Positions 1 through 5,331 of a stretch of 5,331 nucleotides of DNA are shown one piece after another. A program made the translations under genes and the position numbers. Numbering within the stretch: position 1 is the first letter of the stretch; every line of letters begins with the position of its first letter. The notes under the pieces are model-generated. The model ran no database searches, was not told the DNA's origin, and was given only the letters and a program-made list of their open reading frames with translations. The DNA is from Actinomycetes bacterium. Lineage in GTDB: Bacteria > Actinomycetota > Acidimicrobiia > Acidimicrobiales > JAMCPL01. The stretch covers positions 1 to 5,331 of the forward strand of contig JAJZWK010000096.1 of NCBI GenBank assembly GCA_021846725.1, written 5' to 3'.

Positions 1-628
1 CTATCTTGTATCCATTGAGATGTAGCACAGGAAGGACTGCACCGTCTCTTTGGGGATCCAGAAACTTGTTGGAGTGCCATGATGTCGCCAGTGCTCCGGT
101 TTCAGCCTCGCCATCACCTATTACACACGTGGCTATTAGATTGGGATTATCGAATACTGCTCCGTATGCATGGAGAAGCGAGTATCCCAATTCACCACCT
201 TCATTGATTGAACCAGGGGTTTCAGGAGATGCATGAGACGGTATCCCTCCCGGAAAGGAAAATTGACGAAAGAGTCTCTCCATGCCCTCCTTATCCTGGC
301 CTATATGAGTATAGAGTTCGCTGTAGGTGCCATCGAGCCAAGCTTGAGCCACTACTGCAGGTCCTCCATGGCCAGGTCCACATACAAATATCATATCGAG
401 GTCGCGTTTTTTGATGACTCTATTTAGATGAGTGTAGATAAAATTCAACCCTGGTGTGGTTCCCCAGTGTCCCAGTAGGCGAGGCTTTATATGTTCAGGT
501 CTTAATGGCTCGCTCAAGAGTGGATTGGCCATGAGAAATATCTGACCTGCAGATATATAGTTGGATGCACGCCACCAAGCATCCATGGCGCTTAGTTCGT
601 CAGTGTCCAGGGTATTATTTGACGACAT
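1..628 (-). CDS. xfp: Xylulose-5-phosphate/fructose-6-phosphate phosphoketolase, N-terminal part (cut by window edge)
   Basis: Thiamine-diphosphate enzyme of the cytoplasm that cleaves xylulose 5-phosphate (and often fructose 6-phosphate) with phosphate to acetyl phosphate plus glyceraldehyde 3-phosphate (or erythrose 4-phosphate). I translated the minus strand from the ATG at 628-626: 209 codons remain open to the left edge. Seen: WWRASNYISAGQIFL (18-32), GHWGTTPGLNF (53-63), GPGHGGPA (84-91), FSFPGGIPSH (123-132), ETPGSINEGGELGYS (136-150), the ThDP/Mg-type motif GDGEAETG (171-178) and LHLNGYKI at the edge. H54, H87 and H132 sit in the histidine motifs conserved in phosphoketolases. Family members are about 800 residues, so roughly three quarters is missing. 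The start is supported by AAAGGAGG ten bases upstream and by the usual short N-terminus before the WRA-NY block. No frameshift or stop is visible. It is divergent from the GH65 fusion. Whether it accepts fructose 6-phosphate cannot be told from this part. Confidence 0.97.
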   Translation of the reverse strand, partial: MSSNNTLDTDELSAMDAWWRASNYISAGQIFLMANPLLSEPLRPEHIKPRLLGHWGTTPGLNFIYTHLNRVIKKRDLDMIFVCGPGHGGPAVVAQAWLDGTYSELYTHIGQDKEGMERLFRQFSFPGGIPSHASPETPGSINEGGELGYSLLHAYGAVFDNPNLIATCVIGDGEAETGALATSWHSNKFLDPQRDGAVLPVLHLNGYKI

Positions 629-638
629 AGTGCCTTAA

Positions 639-646
639 CCTCCTTT
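639..646 (-). promoter_or_regulatory. Ribosome binding site of phosphoketolase
   Basis: The minus strand reads AAAGGAGG, a near-perfect Shine-Dalgarno sequence, ten bases before the ATG at 628-626. It fixes the start of the phosphoketolase. It is the only conventionally placed strong RBS in the window. Confidence 0.85.
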
Positions 647-663
647 GGGATATTCCTTGTGTC

Positions 664-703
664 TCCGTAGATCATGCTAGTACATTGTCCGTAGATCATG
701 CTA
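664..703. repeat. Two 16-bp direct repeats, 24-bp period
   Basis: TCCGTAGATCATGCTA occurs at 664-679 and again, identical, at 688-703. The 8-bp spacer makes the period 24 bp. The pair lies 36-75 bp upstream of the phosphoketolase start, in its leader or promoter. It could be paired operator half-sites or a partly diverged tandem duplication. Nothing in the sequence separates these options. Confidence 0.85.
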
Positions 704-754
704 ACACTCCCGAAGGTTACATGTTCCGTGCACAGAGCCTTGTTGAAAATATAC

Positions 755-776
755 CCAGTCTTATGCCAGTCTTATG
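755..776. repeat. Perfect 11-bp tandem duplication
   Basis: CCAGTCTTATG is present twice in direct contact (755-765 and 766-776). It lies in the divergent intergenic region, next to the TATATT (minus strand, 753-748) that might serve the phosphoketolase. It is the one duplication in the window whose unit is clearly not a multiple of three, as fits its noncoding position. Confidence 0.85.
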
Positions 777-932
777 CGAGAAATAGTCGATGACGCTTTG
801 GCTGTATTTGAGTTGGTTGGCTACTTTTGAGTTGTGCATGAATCATATGCAGCCTTGACGCATGCTCCATGTATAGGCAGTAAGATATTTCATATGAGTA
901 AGTCACGGTTCCATCTCTATGCGTTGATATGT

Positions 933-937
933 GGAGG
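933..937 (+). promoter_or_regulatory. Displaced GGAGG, possible former RBS of the HAD-GH65 gene
   Basis: GGAGG at 933-937 is the only strong Shine-Dalgarno match upstream of the fusion gene, but it is 85 bases from the ATG at 1023. Removing the repeat array (941-1014) would place it 11 bases before that ATG, a workable spacing. This is inference: as the sequence stands, the site is too far away to act directly on that start. Confidence 0.35.
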
Positions 938-940
938 ATC

Positions 941-1014
941 GACCGGGCATTGTCGATATGGGCACTGTGAATATGGGCATTGTCGATATGGGTACCGTAG
1001 ATACGGGTACTGTC
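941..1014 (+). repeat. 15-bp imperfect tandem array before the HAD-GH65 start
   Basis: Four 15-bp units occupy 955-969, 970-984, 985-999 and 1000-1014, with consensus GATATGGGYAYTGTC. A degenerate 14-bp copy precedes them (941-954), and a partial GATA follows at 1015-1018. Copies differ from each other at a few positions, mostly C/T changes, so the array is not freshly expanded. It ends eight bases before the ATG of the fusion gene. It may be a set of direct-repeat protein sites, a slippage product that changes the leader, or part of a small upstream reading frame. Confidence 0.9.
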
Positions 1015-1022
1015 GATAAACC

Positions 1023-4000
1023 ATGGATAAGTATTACTACGACACAGGTGATATGCCCTTTGTATTGCCGATGGATCTACTCGATGCTGTGGTGCTTGAC
1101 CTGGACGGTGTAATTACAGATACTGCATCTTTGCATGAAGCTGCATGGAAGAAGCTATTTGATCATGAACTTTCTTTACGCGGTATAGAACGGCGTTTTA
1201 CTCGTGAGGACTATCTTCGATATGTCGACGGTAAACCCAGGCGCGATGGCGTTAAATCATTCCTGGCCGTTGTAGGCATAGATCTTCCGGAAGGTTCACC
1301 GGAAGATGCCGACACTGTCGATAGCGTATGGGGAATAGCCAGACGTAAAGACGAATACTTTCTTGAAGAATTAAGTACTACCGGCCCAAGACCTTATCCT
1401 GGCACGATTGACATGTTAAAACGGTTACATATGGTAGGAATGCCACTTGCGGTAGTATCAGCCAGTAGGAACTGCAAGCGAGTGCTGGATGCAGCGGGAC
1501 TGACCAATCTGTTTCAGGCTATCGTCGACGGCGAAGAGGCACTGCGCATGGGGCTTCCTGGCAAACCCGATCCTGCTACCTTTCTGGAGGCATCACGAAG
1601 ACTTGGTCGATTGCCCAAGCGTACTATGATCGTCGAAGATGCAATTGCAGGGGTGCATGCTGGAATGCTAGGTGGATTCGGCTTGGTGATAGGAGTAGAC
1701 AGGGTGGGACAACGAGATGCTCTAAGGGAGGGAGGCGCTGACATAGTAGTCAGCGACCTTGGGCTTTTGGATCTTCCAAATGATTACAAAAACATTATAA
1801 AACGACTTATCCGTGAGCGGTACTCTGTGAAGTTGACGGAGGATCAACCATTGTTGTGTAGTCAAGACGGCGGAGCTCAAGACAGCATAGCTCAAGACAG
1901 CATAGCTCAAGACAGCATAGCTCAAGACAGCATAGCAGATAACTCCCTCAACTCTCTTGCCATTCTGGGAAGAATAATACAAGAATATGAAGACACTGAC
2001 AGCAAAATTATTAGAGCTCCACTCGCACAGAGATTGAACTTGTTTGGCCTTGATGAAACCGTCCGATCTGCATGGGTCTTCACAACACCTGGTACAACCG
2101 GTGAATCTACTTGCCTCAAAGAATTGCTTAAGAAGCATCCCGCCAGCATTACGCAGGATACTCCAAGGGCGATAGCCAGTTGGTTGTCTTTAGCTGATGG
2201 AATTGTTGGTACACGAGGTGCTCCAGAGGAAGATATGTACCGCTCAAATGCCAGTGTATTTATATCCGGCCTATACCGTAGAGGCGAAAACGGAATTGAT
2301 CAACTAATGGAACTTCCAAGCTGGCTAGATGCACATGTTCCAAATATATTGACCACTGGCAACCAAGATGTCGAGGATATCCGCTTTCTTGATATGAGGA
2401 ATGGGATACTCTCTCGACTTATTCTGAGTGAAGATGCCATGCCAGTATTTACCATCAGGTTTGCCTCTCTGGCGATTCCTGGTATCGAGGTATTCATCTC
2501 TTGGAATCCTGGAGATCCTACCTTTGGATATTTTGCGAGCGCTGAAGATGCTATTGACACAGGGCAACCTCAGACACCTGAACTATTCAGGGATACTCCA
2601 GCTGTACTTTCAGGTGCTGTTACGCACCTTCAGCAACAAGATCAAAACAACGACCAAAGCTGGATAGATACGTCGGTGACCATATCTAATCTTGGAAGTA
2701 GTGTTGCACGTGCTATAGGTGATTTCATCGTTCCAATCAAGGTACCGCAGATGAAACCAACAACAACTCCTTCCCGTACGGCACTGGTTAGATCCCGTAC
2801 GGCACTGGTTAGGATTGCCTCATACAAGTATTCACACTCAGGCACTCCTCCTCATAGGGAGGCTATCAAAGCACTCGTCCAGGCACGCAATCGCGGCATA
2901 ACATCCTTACTCGAAGAACAGCGTAATGTATGGCAGGATAGATGGGGGCATGCTGATATAGAGATAAGTGGTGACCCTGACATGACGCGTTCGATACGTT
3001 TTGCCATGTTCCATCTTGCATCGACCGTTGTATCAAGCGGTGAAGCTGCCGTAGGGGCTAGAGGGCTTTCAGGCCCTGCTTATTCCGGACATGTATTCTG
3101 GGATTCAGATGTCTTTGTATTGCCTATGCTAGCTGCTACCAATCCGCGCTCTGCACGTGCGATGTTGGAGTATCGATTGAGGAGACTTGATGCTGCACGT
3201 GAAGCGGCGAGTAAATCAGGCAGATCAGGACTTCGTTTTCCATGGGAATCTGCTCACGAGGGCATAGATGTGACACCACAGTCAGGGATGGATGAACATG
3301 GCAATGTGGTGCCCATCCTTACCGGCAAGATGGAAGAACACATTTCAGCCGATGTGGCATGGGCGGCGTGGCAATTGGCATCCTGGACAGGAAGATGGCA
3401 GTTCCTAAAAGGTGCAGGCATGCCACTGATCGTTGAAACTGCAAGATACTGGGCAAGTAGAGTGGAGAGGGATGGAGATGGTAACTATCACATCAGTCAT
3501 ATAATCGGTCCCGACGAGTATCACGAGAATGTCGATGACAATGCCTATACCAATATCATGGCAGCTTGGAACCTAAGAAGGGGAGCAGAGCTGCTTGCCA
3601 GATTGCACCAATTTGATCTTGCTGATTTCGCTAGGCAGCCGACCCACTTGCAGTTGAGTATACGTAAATCGCCTGGGAAACAGGGTGGCAATTACTCGAA
3701 CAGTAGGCTGTTGGAAGATGCCCAAGATAGTGCTCTACAGGAAGCTGGGTCATGGATTGAAATAGCAAATTCTCTGGTGGATGGCTACGATCCACTTACG
3801 GGTATATATGAGCAATTTGCCGGATACGGTAAGTTGGAGCCATTGACCATAGCAGATATAGGTGAGCCACCACTTGCTGCTGATCTTATTCTGGGAAGAG
3901 AGCGTCTACAGGAATCGCAGATCATAAAGCAGGCAGATGTCATGATGGCTTACTTGCTTGTACCAGAAGAGCTACATAGTGAATCGTTGTCGGATAATCT

Positions 4001-4436
4001 TGATTTCTACCTGAATAGGACAGCCCATGGAAGTTCACTCTCTCCGGGAGTCCATGCTGCACTGTTGGCTCAGGTTGGTCGTGTCGATGAAGCGGTCGAT
4101 ATGCTACGGTTGGCTTGTGCGATCGATATCGATGACCTTACTGGAACGGTCGGTGGTGGTTTGCATATAGCCAATTTTGGTGCAATCTGGCAGGCGATAG
4201 TAAAAGGCTTTGCCGGTATAAAGGTAATTCGACCGGATGATGGCATCTTACGTCTTGATCCTCATATCCCTGACAATTGGGGAACACTCACGATAAACAT
4301 ACTATGGCACGGCAAGCCGATAAGATTACTCTGCCATACCGACGGTGTAGAGATATTTTGTAGTTCTCCTCTGCGTATCCAACTATCCGACAATGCACCT
4401 GTATCCTTGGAACCACCAGGAGGTAGACTGAAATGA
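1023..4436 (+). CDS. Fused beta-phosphoglucomutase (HAD) / GH65 disaccharide phosphorylase
   Basis: Cytoplasmic two-domain enzyme of 1137 residues with no signal peptide or membrane segment. Residues about 18-255 are a HAD-IA domain of beta-phosphoglucomutase type. It has LDLDGVITDT with nucleophile D26 and general acid D28, H38 placed as in Lactococcus beta-PGM, a cap with YVDGKPRRDGV (67-77), S146 in VVSAS, K181 in GKPDP and E205-D206 in VEDAIAGVHAG. Residues about 256-310 are a linker with a fivefold AQDSI-like repeat. GH65 follows: LADGIVGTRGAPEED, FWDSD (692-696), FPWESAHEGIDVTP, GPDEYHENVDDNAYTN (829-844, proposed general acid E832), KQADV (969-973) and the phosphate-site-like HGSSLSPGVH (1002-1011). 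GH65 phosphorylases release beta-glucose 1-phosphate, which the HAD part would turn into glucose 6-phosphate. The sugar (trehalose, maltose, kojibiose or other) cannot be assigned, and a hydrolase is possible. In-frame TAA at 1017-1019 forces a start at or after 1023. No good RBS is seen, and M11 (1053) or M17 (1071) are alternatives that keep the HAD motif. Q/N-rich patch 537-545. Confidence 0.93.
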   Translation: MDKYYYDTGDMPFVLPMDLLDAVVLDLDGVITDTASLHEAAWKKLFDHELSLRGIERRFTREDYLRYVDGKPRRDGVKSFLAVVGIDLPEGSPEDADTVDSVWGIARRKDEYFLEELSTTGPRPYPGTIDMLKRLHMVGMPLAVVSASRNCKRVLDAAGLTNLFQAIVDGEEALRMGLPGKPDPATFLEASRRLGRLPKRTMIVEDAIAGVHAGMLGGFGLVIGVDRVGQRDALREGGADIVVSDLGLLDLPNDYKNIIKRLIRERYSVKLTEDQPLLCSQDGGAQDSIAQDSIAQDSIAQDSIADNSLNSLAILGRIIQEYEDTDSKIIRAPLAQRLNLFGLDETVRSAWVFTTPGTTGESTCLKELLKKHPASITQDTPRAIASWLSLADGIVGTRGAPEEDMYRSNASVFISGLYRRGENGIDQLMELPSWLDAHVPNILTTGNQDVEDIRFLDMRNGILSRLILSEDAMPVFTIRFASLAIPGIEVFISWNPGDPTFGYFASAEDAIDTGQPQTPELFRDTPAVLSGAVTHLQQQDQNNDQSWIDTSVTISNLGSSVARAIGDFIVPIKVPQMKPTTTPSRTALVRSRTALVRIASYKYSHSGTPPHREAIKALVQARNRGITSLLEEQRNVWQDRWGHADIEISGDPDMTRSIRFAMFHLASTVVSSGEAAVGARGLSGPAYSGHVFWDSDVFVLPMLAATNPRSARAMLEYRLRRLDAAREAASKSGRSGLRFPWESAHEGIDVTPQSGMDEHGNVVPILTGKMEEHISADVAWAAWQLASWTGRWQFLKGAGMPLIVETARYWASRVERDGDGNYHISHIIGPDEYHENVDDNAYTNIMAAWNLRRGAELLARLHQFDLADFARQPTHLQLSIRKSPGKQGGNYSNSRLLEDAQDSALQEAGSWIEIANSLVDGYDPLTGIYEQFAGYGKLEPLTIADIGEPPLAADLILGRERLQESQIIKQADVMMAYLLVPEELHSESLSDNLDFYLNRTAHGSSLSPGVHAALLAQVGRVDEAVDMLRLACAIDIDDLTGTVGGGLHIANFGAIWQAIVKGFAGIKVIRPDDGILRLDPHIPDNWGTLTINILWHGKPIRLLCHTDGVEIFCSSPLRIQLSDNAPVSLEPPGGRLK
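1875..1934 (+). repeat. Four perfect 15-bp tandem repeats coding AQDSI in the interdomain linker
   Basis: GCTCAAGACAGCATA is repeated four times without a mismatch (1875-1889, 1890-1904, 1905-1919, 1920-1934). A degenerate copy encoding SQDGG precedes it (1860-1874). It encodes residues 285-304 of the fusion protein, between the HAD and GH65 domains. The perfect identity, including all third codon positions, implies recent expansion. Copy-number change would lengthen the linker by five residues and keep the frame. Confidence 0.97.
2772..2813 (+). repeat. 21-bp tandem duplication coding SRTALVR twice, inside GH65
   Basis: TCCCGTACGGCACTGGTTAG plus one base is present at 2772-2792 and 2793-2813. 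Only the last base differs (AGA and AGG, both arginine). It encodes residues 584-590 and 591-597, in the region before the helical GH65 catalytic domain. The near-identity points to recent in-frame duplication. Confidence 0.95.
4418..4423 (+). promoter_or_regulatory. Strong AGGAGG placed for an ATG overlapping the GH65 stop
   Basis: AGGAGG at 4418-4423 lies nine bases before an ATG at 4433-4435, which overlaps the fusion-gene stop as ATGA. That ATG opens only ten codons (MTNRIDKNDQ, stop 4463-4465) in a frame different from the Usp-like gene. The Usp-like ATG at 4455 is 31 bases from this site and has only a weaker AGGA at 4442-4445, nine bases upstream. The AGGAGG may drive the short frame, couple translation to the Usp-like gene, or mark its original start before a one-base shift. 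Confidence 0.6.
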
Positions 4437-4454
4437 CCAACAGGATAGATAAAA

Positions 4455-5327
4455 ATGATCAGTAATGATGCCAAAATAAGTGGTACGTATGATACCAATC
4501 CGAGTGAGCAGGCTAGGGACGTTATTTATGTAGTTACTCCTGATGGTACGGATCGGACAGAGTGGCAGGATTTTGTCGAAGAAATATCCAGAACACTGTT
4601 ATTACATCCGCACTATATAGACATTGCGCCCAATATCAAGCCCAATATCAAGAAGCCCTTACACCAGCGATTGATCCATGGTATGTCTAGCGACGATATG
4701 CTGGATACCATATCACGACTTACCGGTCTGGTCCTGATATTGCCGCGTCATAGAAGTGCGGTATCTGGCAAGCAATCGAAGAGTAGCGAAAGCGTCGATA
4801 AGCTCAGTGAAGAGATAGCTGAATTGGGTGTTGAATCTGCCAACGATCAGGAGCAGGGTAAGCGCTTGAATCCCTCCGACGAAACCAATCTGGGAGCACA
4901 TGATACTGCCAGTTATCAATTAAGAAGAGTAGTAATCCCGGTAGATAATACGGATACTATGAGTTCTAAAGCGGTAATCATCGTCAATCAGTTTCATGGC
5001 GCAGGAATTTCAACGTTACTTCTACACGTCATAGACACTTATACACGTCCTAAGATATGGGAGGGAGTGGGGCATTATATTGAGGCTTGGCGGGAGGAGC
5101 TGTCGGCTCACCATCATGGTATACCATATAGCACTATACTGGATACGGCAGTCGGAGAGACAGCCTTGCAGGTAAAACAACGGTTGTCGGCTGGAGATCT
5201 TCTGGTAATTCTATGGAACCGCGATATTGGTCATAATCGTGCCATAATATTAAAGGAATTGCTTTCAGATGCAGATATGGATAATCCAGTACTCGATACC
5301 CCCGTTCTCCTGTACCCGCTGCGTTAG
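4455..5327 (+). CDS. Universal-stress-protein-like protein with divergent N-terminal half
   Basis: Predicted cytoplasmic protein of 290 residues; exact role unknown. Residues 157-290 look like one Usp domain: strand RRVVIPVDNTD (157-167), helix and strand AGISTLLLHVID (183-194), strand GIPYSTILDT followed by VGETALQVKQRLSAGDLLVIL (233-253), and the terminal PVLLYP (283-288) typical of Usp C-termini. The ATP-binding G-x2-G-x9-G-S/T motif of nucleotide-binding Usp proteins is not visible; WNRDIGHNRA stands in its place. Residues 21-100 (DVIYVVTPDG, then LTGLVLILPRH) may be a shortened, degenerate first Usp domain, but this is uncertain. Residues 101-155 form a polar, probably disordered or partly coiled linker rich in S, E, K and D. 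PNIK is duplicated at 59-66. An in-frame TAG at 4446-4448 prevents a longer start, so 4455 is used. It lies 18 bp after the GH65 fusion and in the same frame, so co-transcription is likely. It may sense energy or stress state for this locus. Confidence 0.75.
   Translation: MISNDAKISGTYDTNPSEQARDVIYVVTPDGTDRTEWQDFVEEISRTLLLHPHYIDIAPNIKPNIKKPLHQRLIHGMSSDDMLDTISRLTGLVLILPRHRSAVSGKQSKSSESVDKLSEEIAELGVESANDQEQGKRLNPSDETNLGAHDTASYQLRRVVIPVDNTDTMSSKAVIIVNQFHGAGISTLLLHVIDTYTRPKIWEGVGHYIEAWREELSAHHHGIPYSTILDTAVGETALQVKQRLSAGDLLVILWNRDIGHNRAIILKELLSDADMDNPVLDTPVLLYPLR
4629..4652 (+). repeat. Perfect 12-bp tandem duplication coding PNIK twice
   Basis: CCCAATATCAAG is present twice in contact (4629-4640 and 4641-4652). 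It encodes residues 59-62 and 63-66 of the Usp-like protein, between predicted structured segments of its N-terminal half. The copies are identical, so the event looks recent, and it keeps the frame. Confidence 0.9.
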
Positions 5328-5331
5328 GTAC

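Larger units (their letters stand above)
629..1022. other. Divergent intergenic region, repeat-rich, probable promoter region of both operons
   Basis: These 394 bp separate the divergent phosphoketolase and HAD-GH65 genes and should carry both promoters. I see no convincing protein gene or structural RNA. In order from the left it holds the phosphoketolase RBS, a pair of 16-bp direct repeats 24 bp apart (664-703), an 11-bp tandem duplication (755-776), a looser pair of 9-bp TTTGAGTTG copies 19 bp apart (807-815 and 826-834), an isolated GGAGG (933-937) and a 15-bp tandem array (941-1014). On the minus strand a TATATT at 753-748 could be a -10 box for phosphoketolase, but no good -35 lies 17 bp before it. 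On the plus strand TTGACG (855-860) has only a weak TAAGAT (881-886) at a 20-bp distance. Promoters are therefore expected but not located. Confidence 0.6.

Noticed and set aside
6..427. Three plus-strand open frames at the left end
   Set aside because: They are shadows of the phosphoketolase, whose minus-strand translation matches the family throughout.
855..886. TTGACG and TAAGAT as a sigma-70 promoter for the fusion gene
   Set aside because: The spacing is 20 bp and the -10 match is poor, so I do not call it a promoter.
931..1113. Plus-strand frame from GTG 931 reading the array as VDMGT-like units
   Set aside because: It runs on into the HAD-GH65 gene out of frame, has no RBS at its GTG, and its C-terminal part resembles nothing. 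It is kept only as a possible other reading of the repeat.
1875..1934. CRISPR array
   Set aside because: The 15-bp units are contiguous with no spacers and lie in frame inside a coding region.
1722..2138. Minus-strand open frame of 138 codons with YAVLS repeats
   Set aside because: It is the antisense reading of the AQDSI repeat and its surroundings inside the clear HAD-GH65 gene; it has no family features of its own.
4122..4133. Perfect 12-bp palindrome ATCGATATCGAT
   Set aside because: It is inside the GH65 coding sequence, encodes an ordinary AIDIDD stretch and is short enough to arise by chance.

Overview
The window is bacterial and reads as a small carbohydrate-metabolism locus with slightly AT-rich base composition (judged by eye). 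It holds three protein genes: two complete and one cut by the left edge. The lineage cannot be fixed from this sequence. Phosphoketolase and fused beta-phosphoglucomutase/GH65 proteins are both known from many bacterial groups, and no rRNA, tRNA or lineage marker is present.

Layout: 1-628 (minus strand) is the N-terminal 209 codons of a xylulose-5-phosphate/fructose-6-phosphate phosphoketolase (XFP); the rest lies beyond position 1. 629-1022 is a 394-bp divergent intergenic region full of short direct repeats, including a 15-bp tandem array directly before the next start codon. 1023-4436 (plus) encodes a 1137-residue fusion of a HAD-type beta-phosphoglucomutase and a glycoside hydrolase family 65 disaccharide phosphorylase. 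4455-5327 (plus) encodes a 290-residue protein with a universal-stress-protein-like C-terminal half. It lies 18 bp downstream and is probably co-transcribed with the fusion gene. Four bases follow its stop.

How the genes may work together (inference from families): the GH65 module would phosphorolyse an alpha-glucosyl disaccharide to glucose plus beta-glucose 1-phosphate. The HAD module of the same polypeptide would convert the latter to glucose 6-phosphate. Sugar phosphates then feeding the pentose-phosphate pool could be cleaved by phosphoketolase to acetyl phosphate and a triose or tetrose phosphate. The Usp-like protein suggests a link to stress or energy limitation. This recalls the mycobacterial neighbourhood in which a Usp gene (Rv2005c) lies beside a HAD-GH65 gene (Rv2006, otsB1), although that comparison is from memory.

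The most unusual property is at the DNA level. At least six short direct repeats with units or periods of 11, 12, 15, 15, 21 and 24 bp lie within about 4 kb, most of them tandem. Every unit inside a gene is a multiple of three; the one clear exception (11 bp) is intergenic. Two translation-start regions are odd as well. The 15-bp array separates a GGAGG from the fusion-gene ATG. The Usp-like gene has a strong AGGAGG placed for an out-of-frame ATG, which one base of an A5 run would bring into frame.
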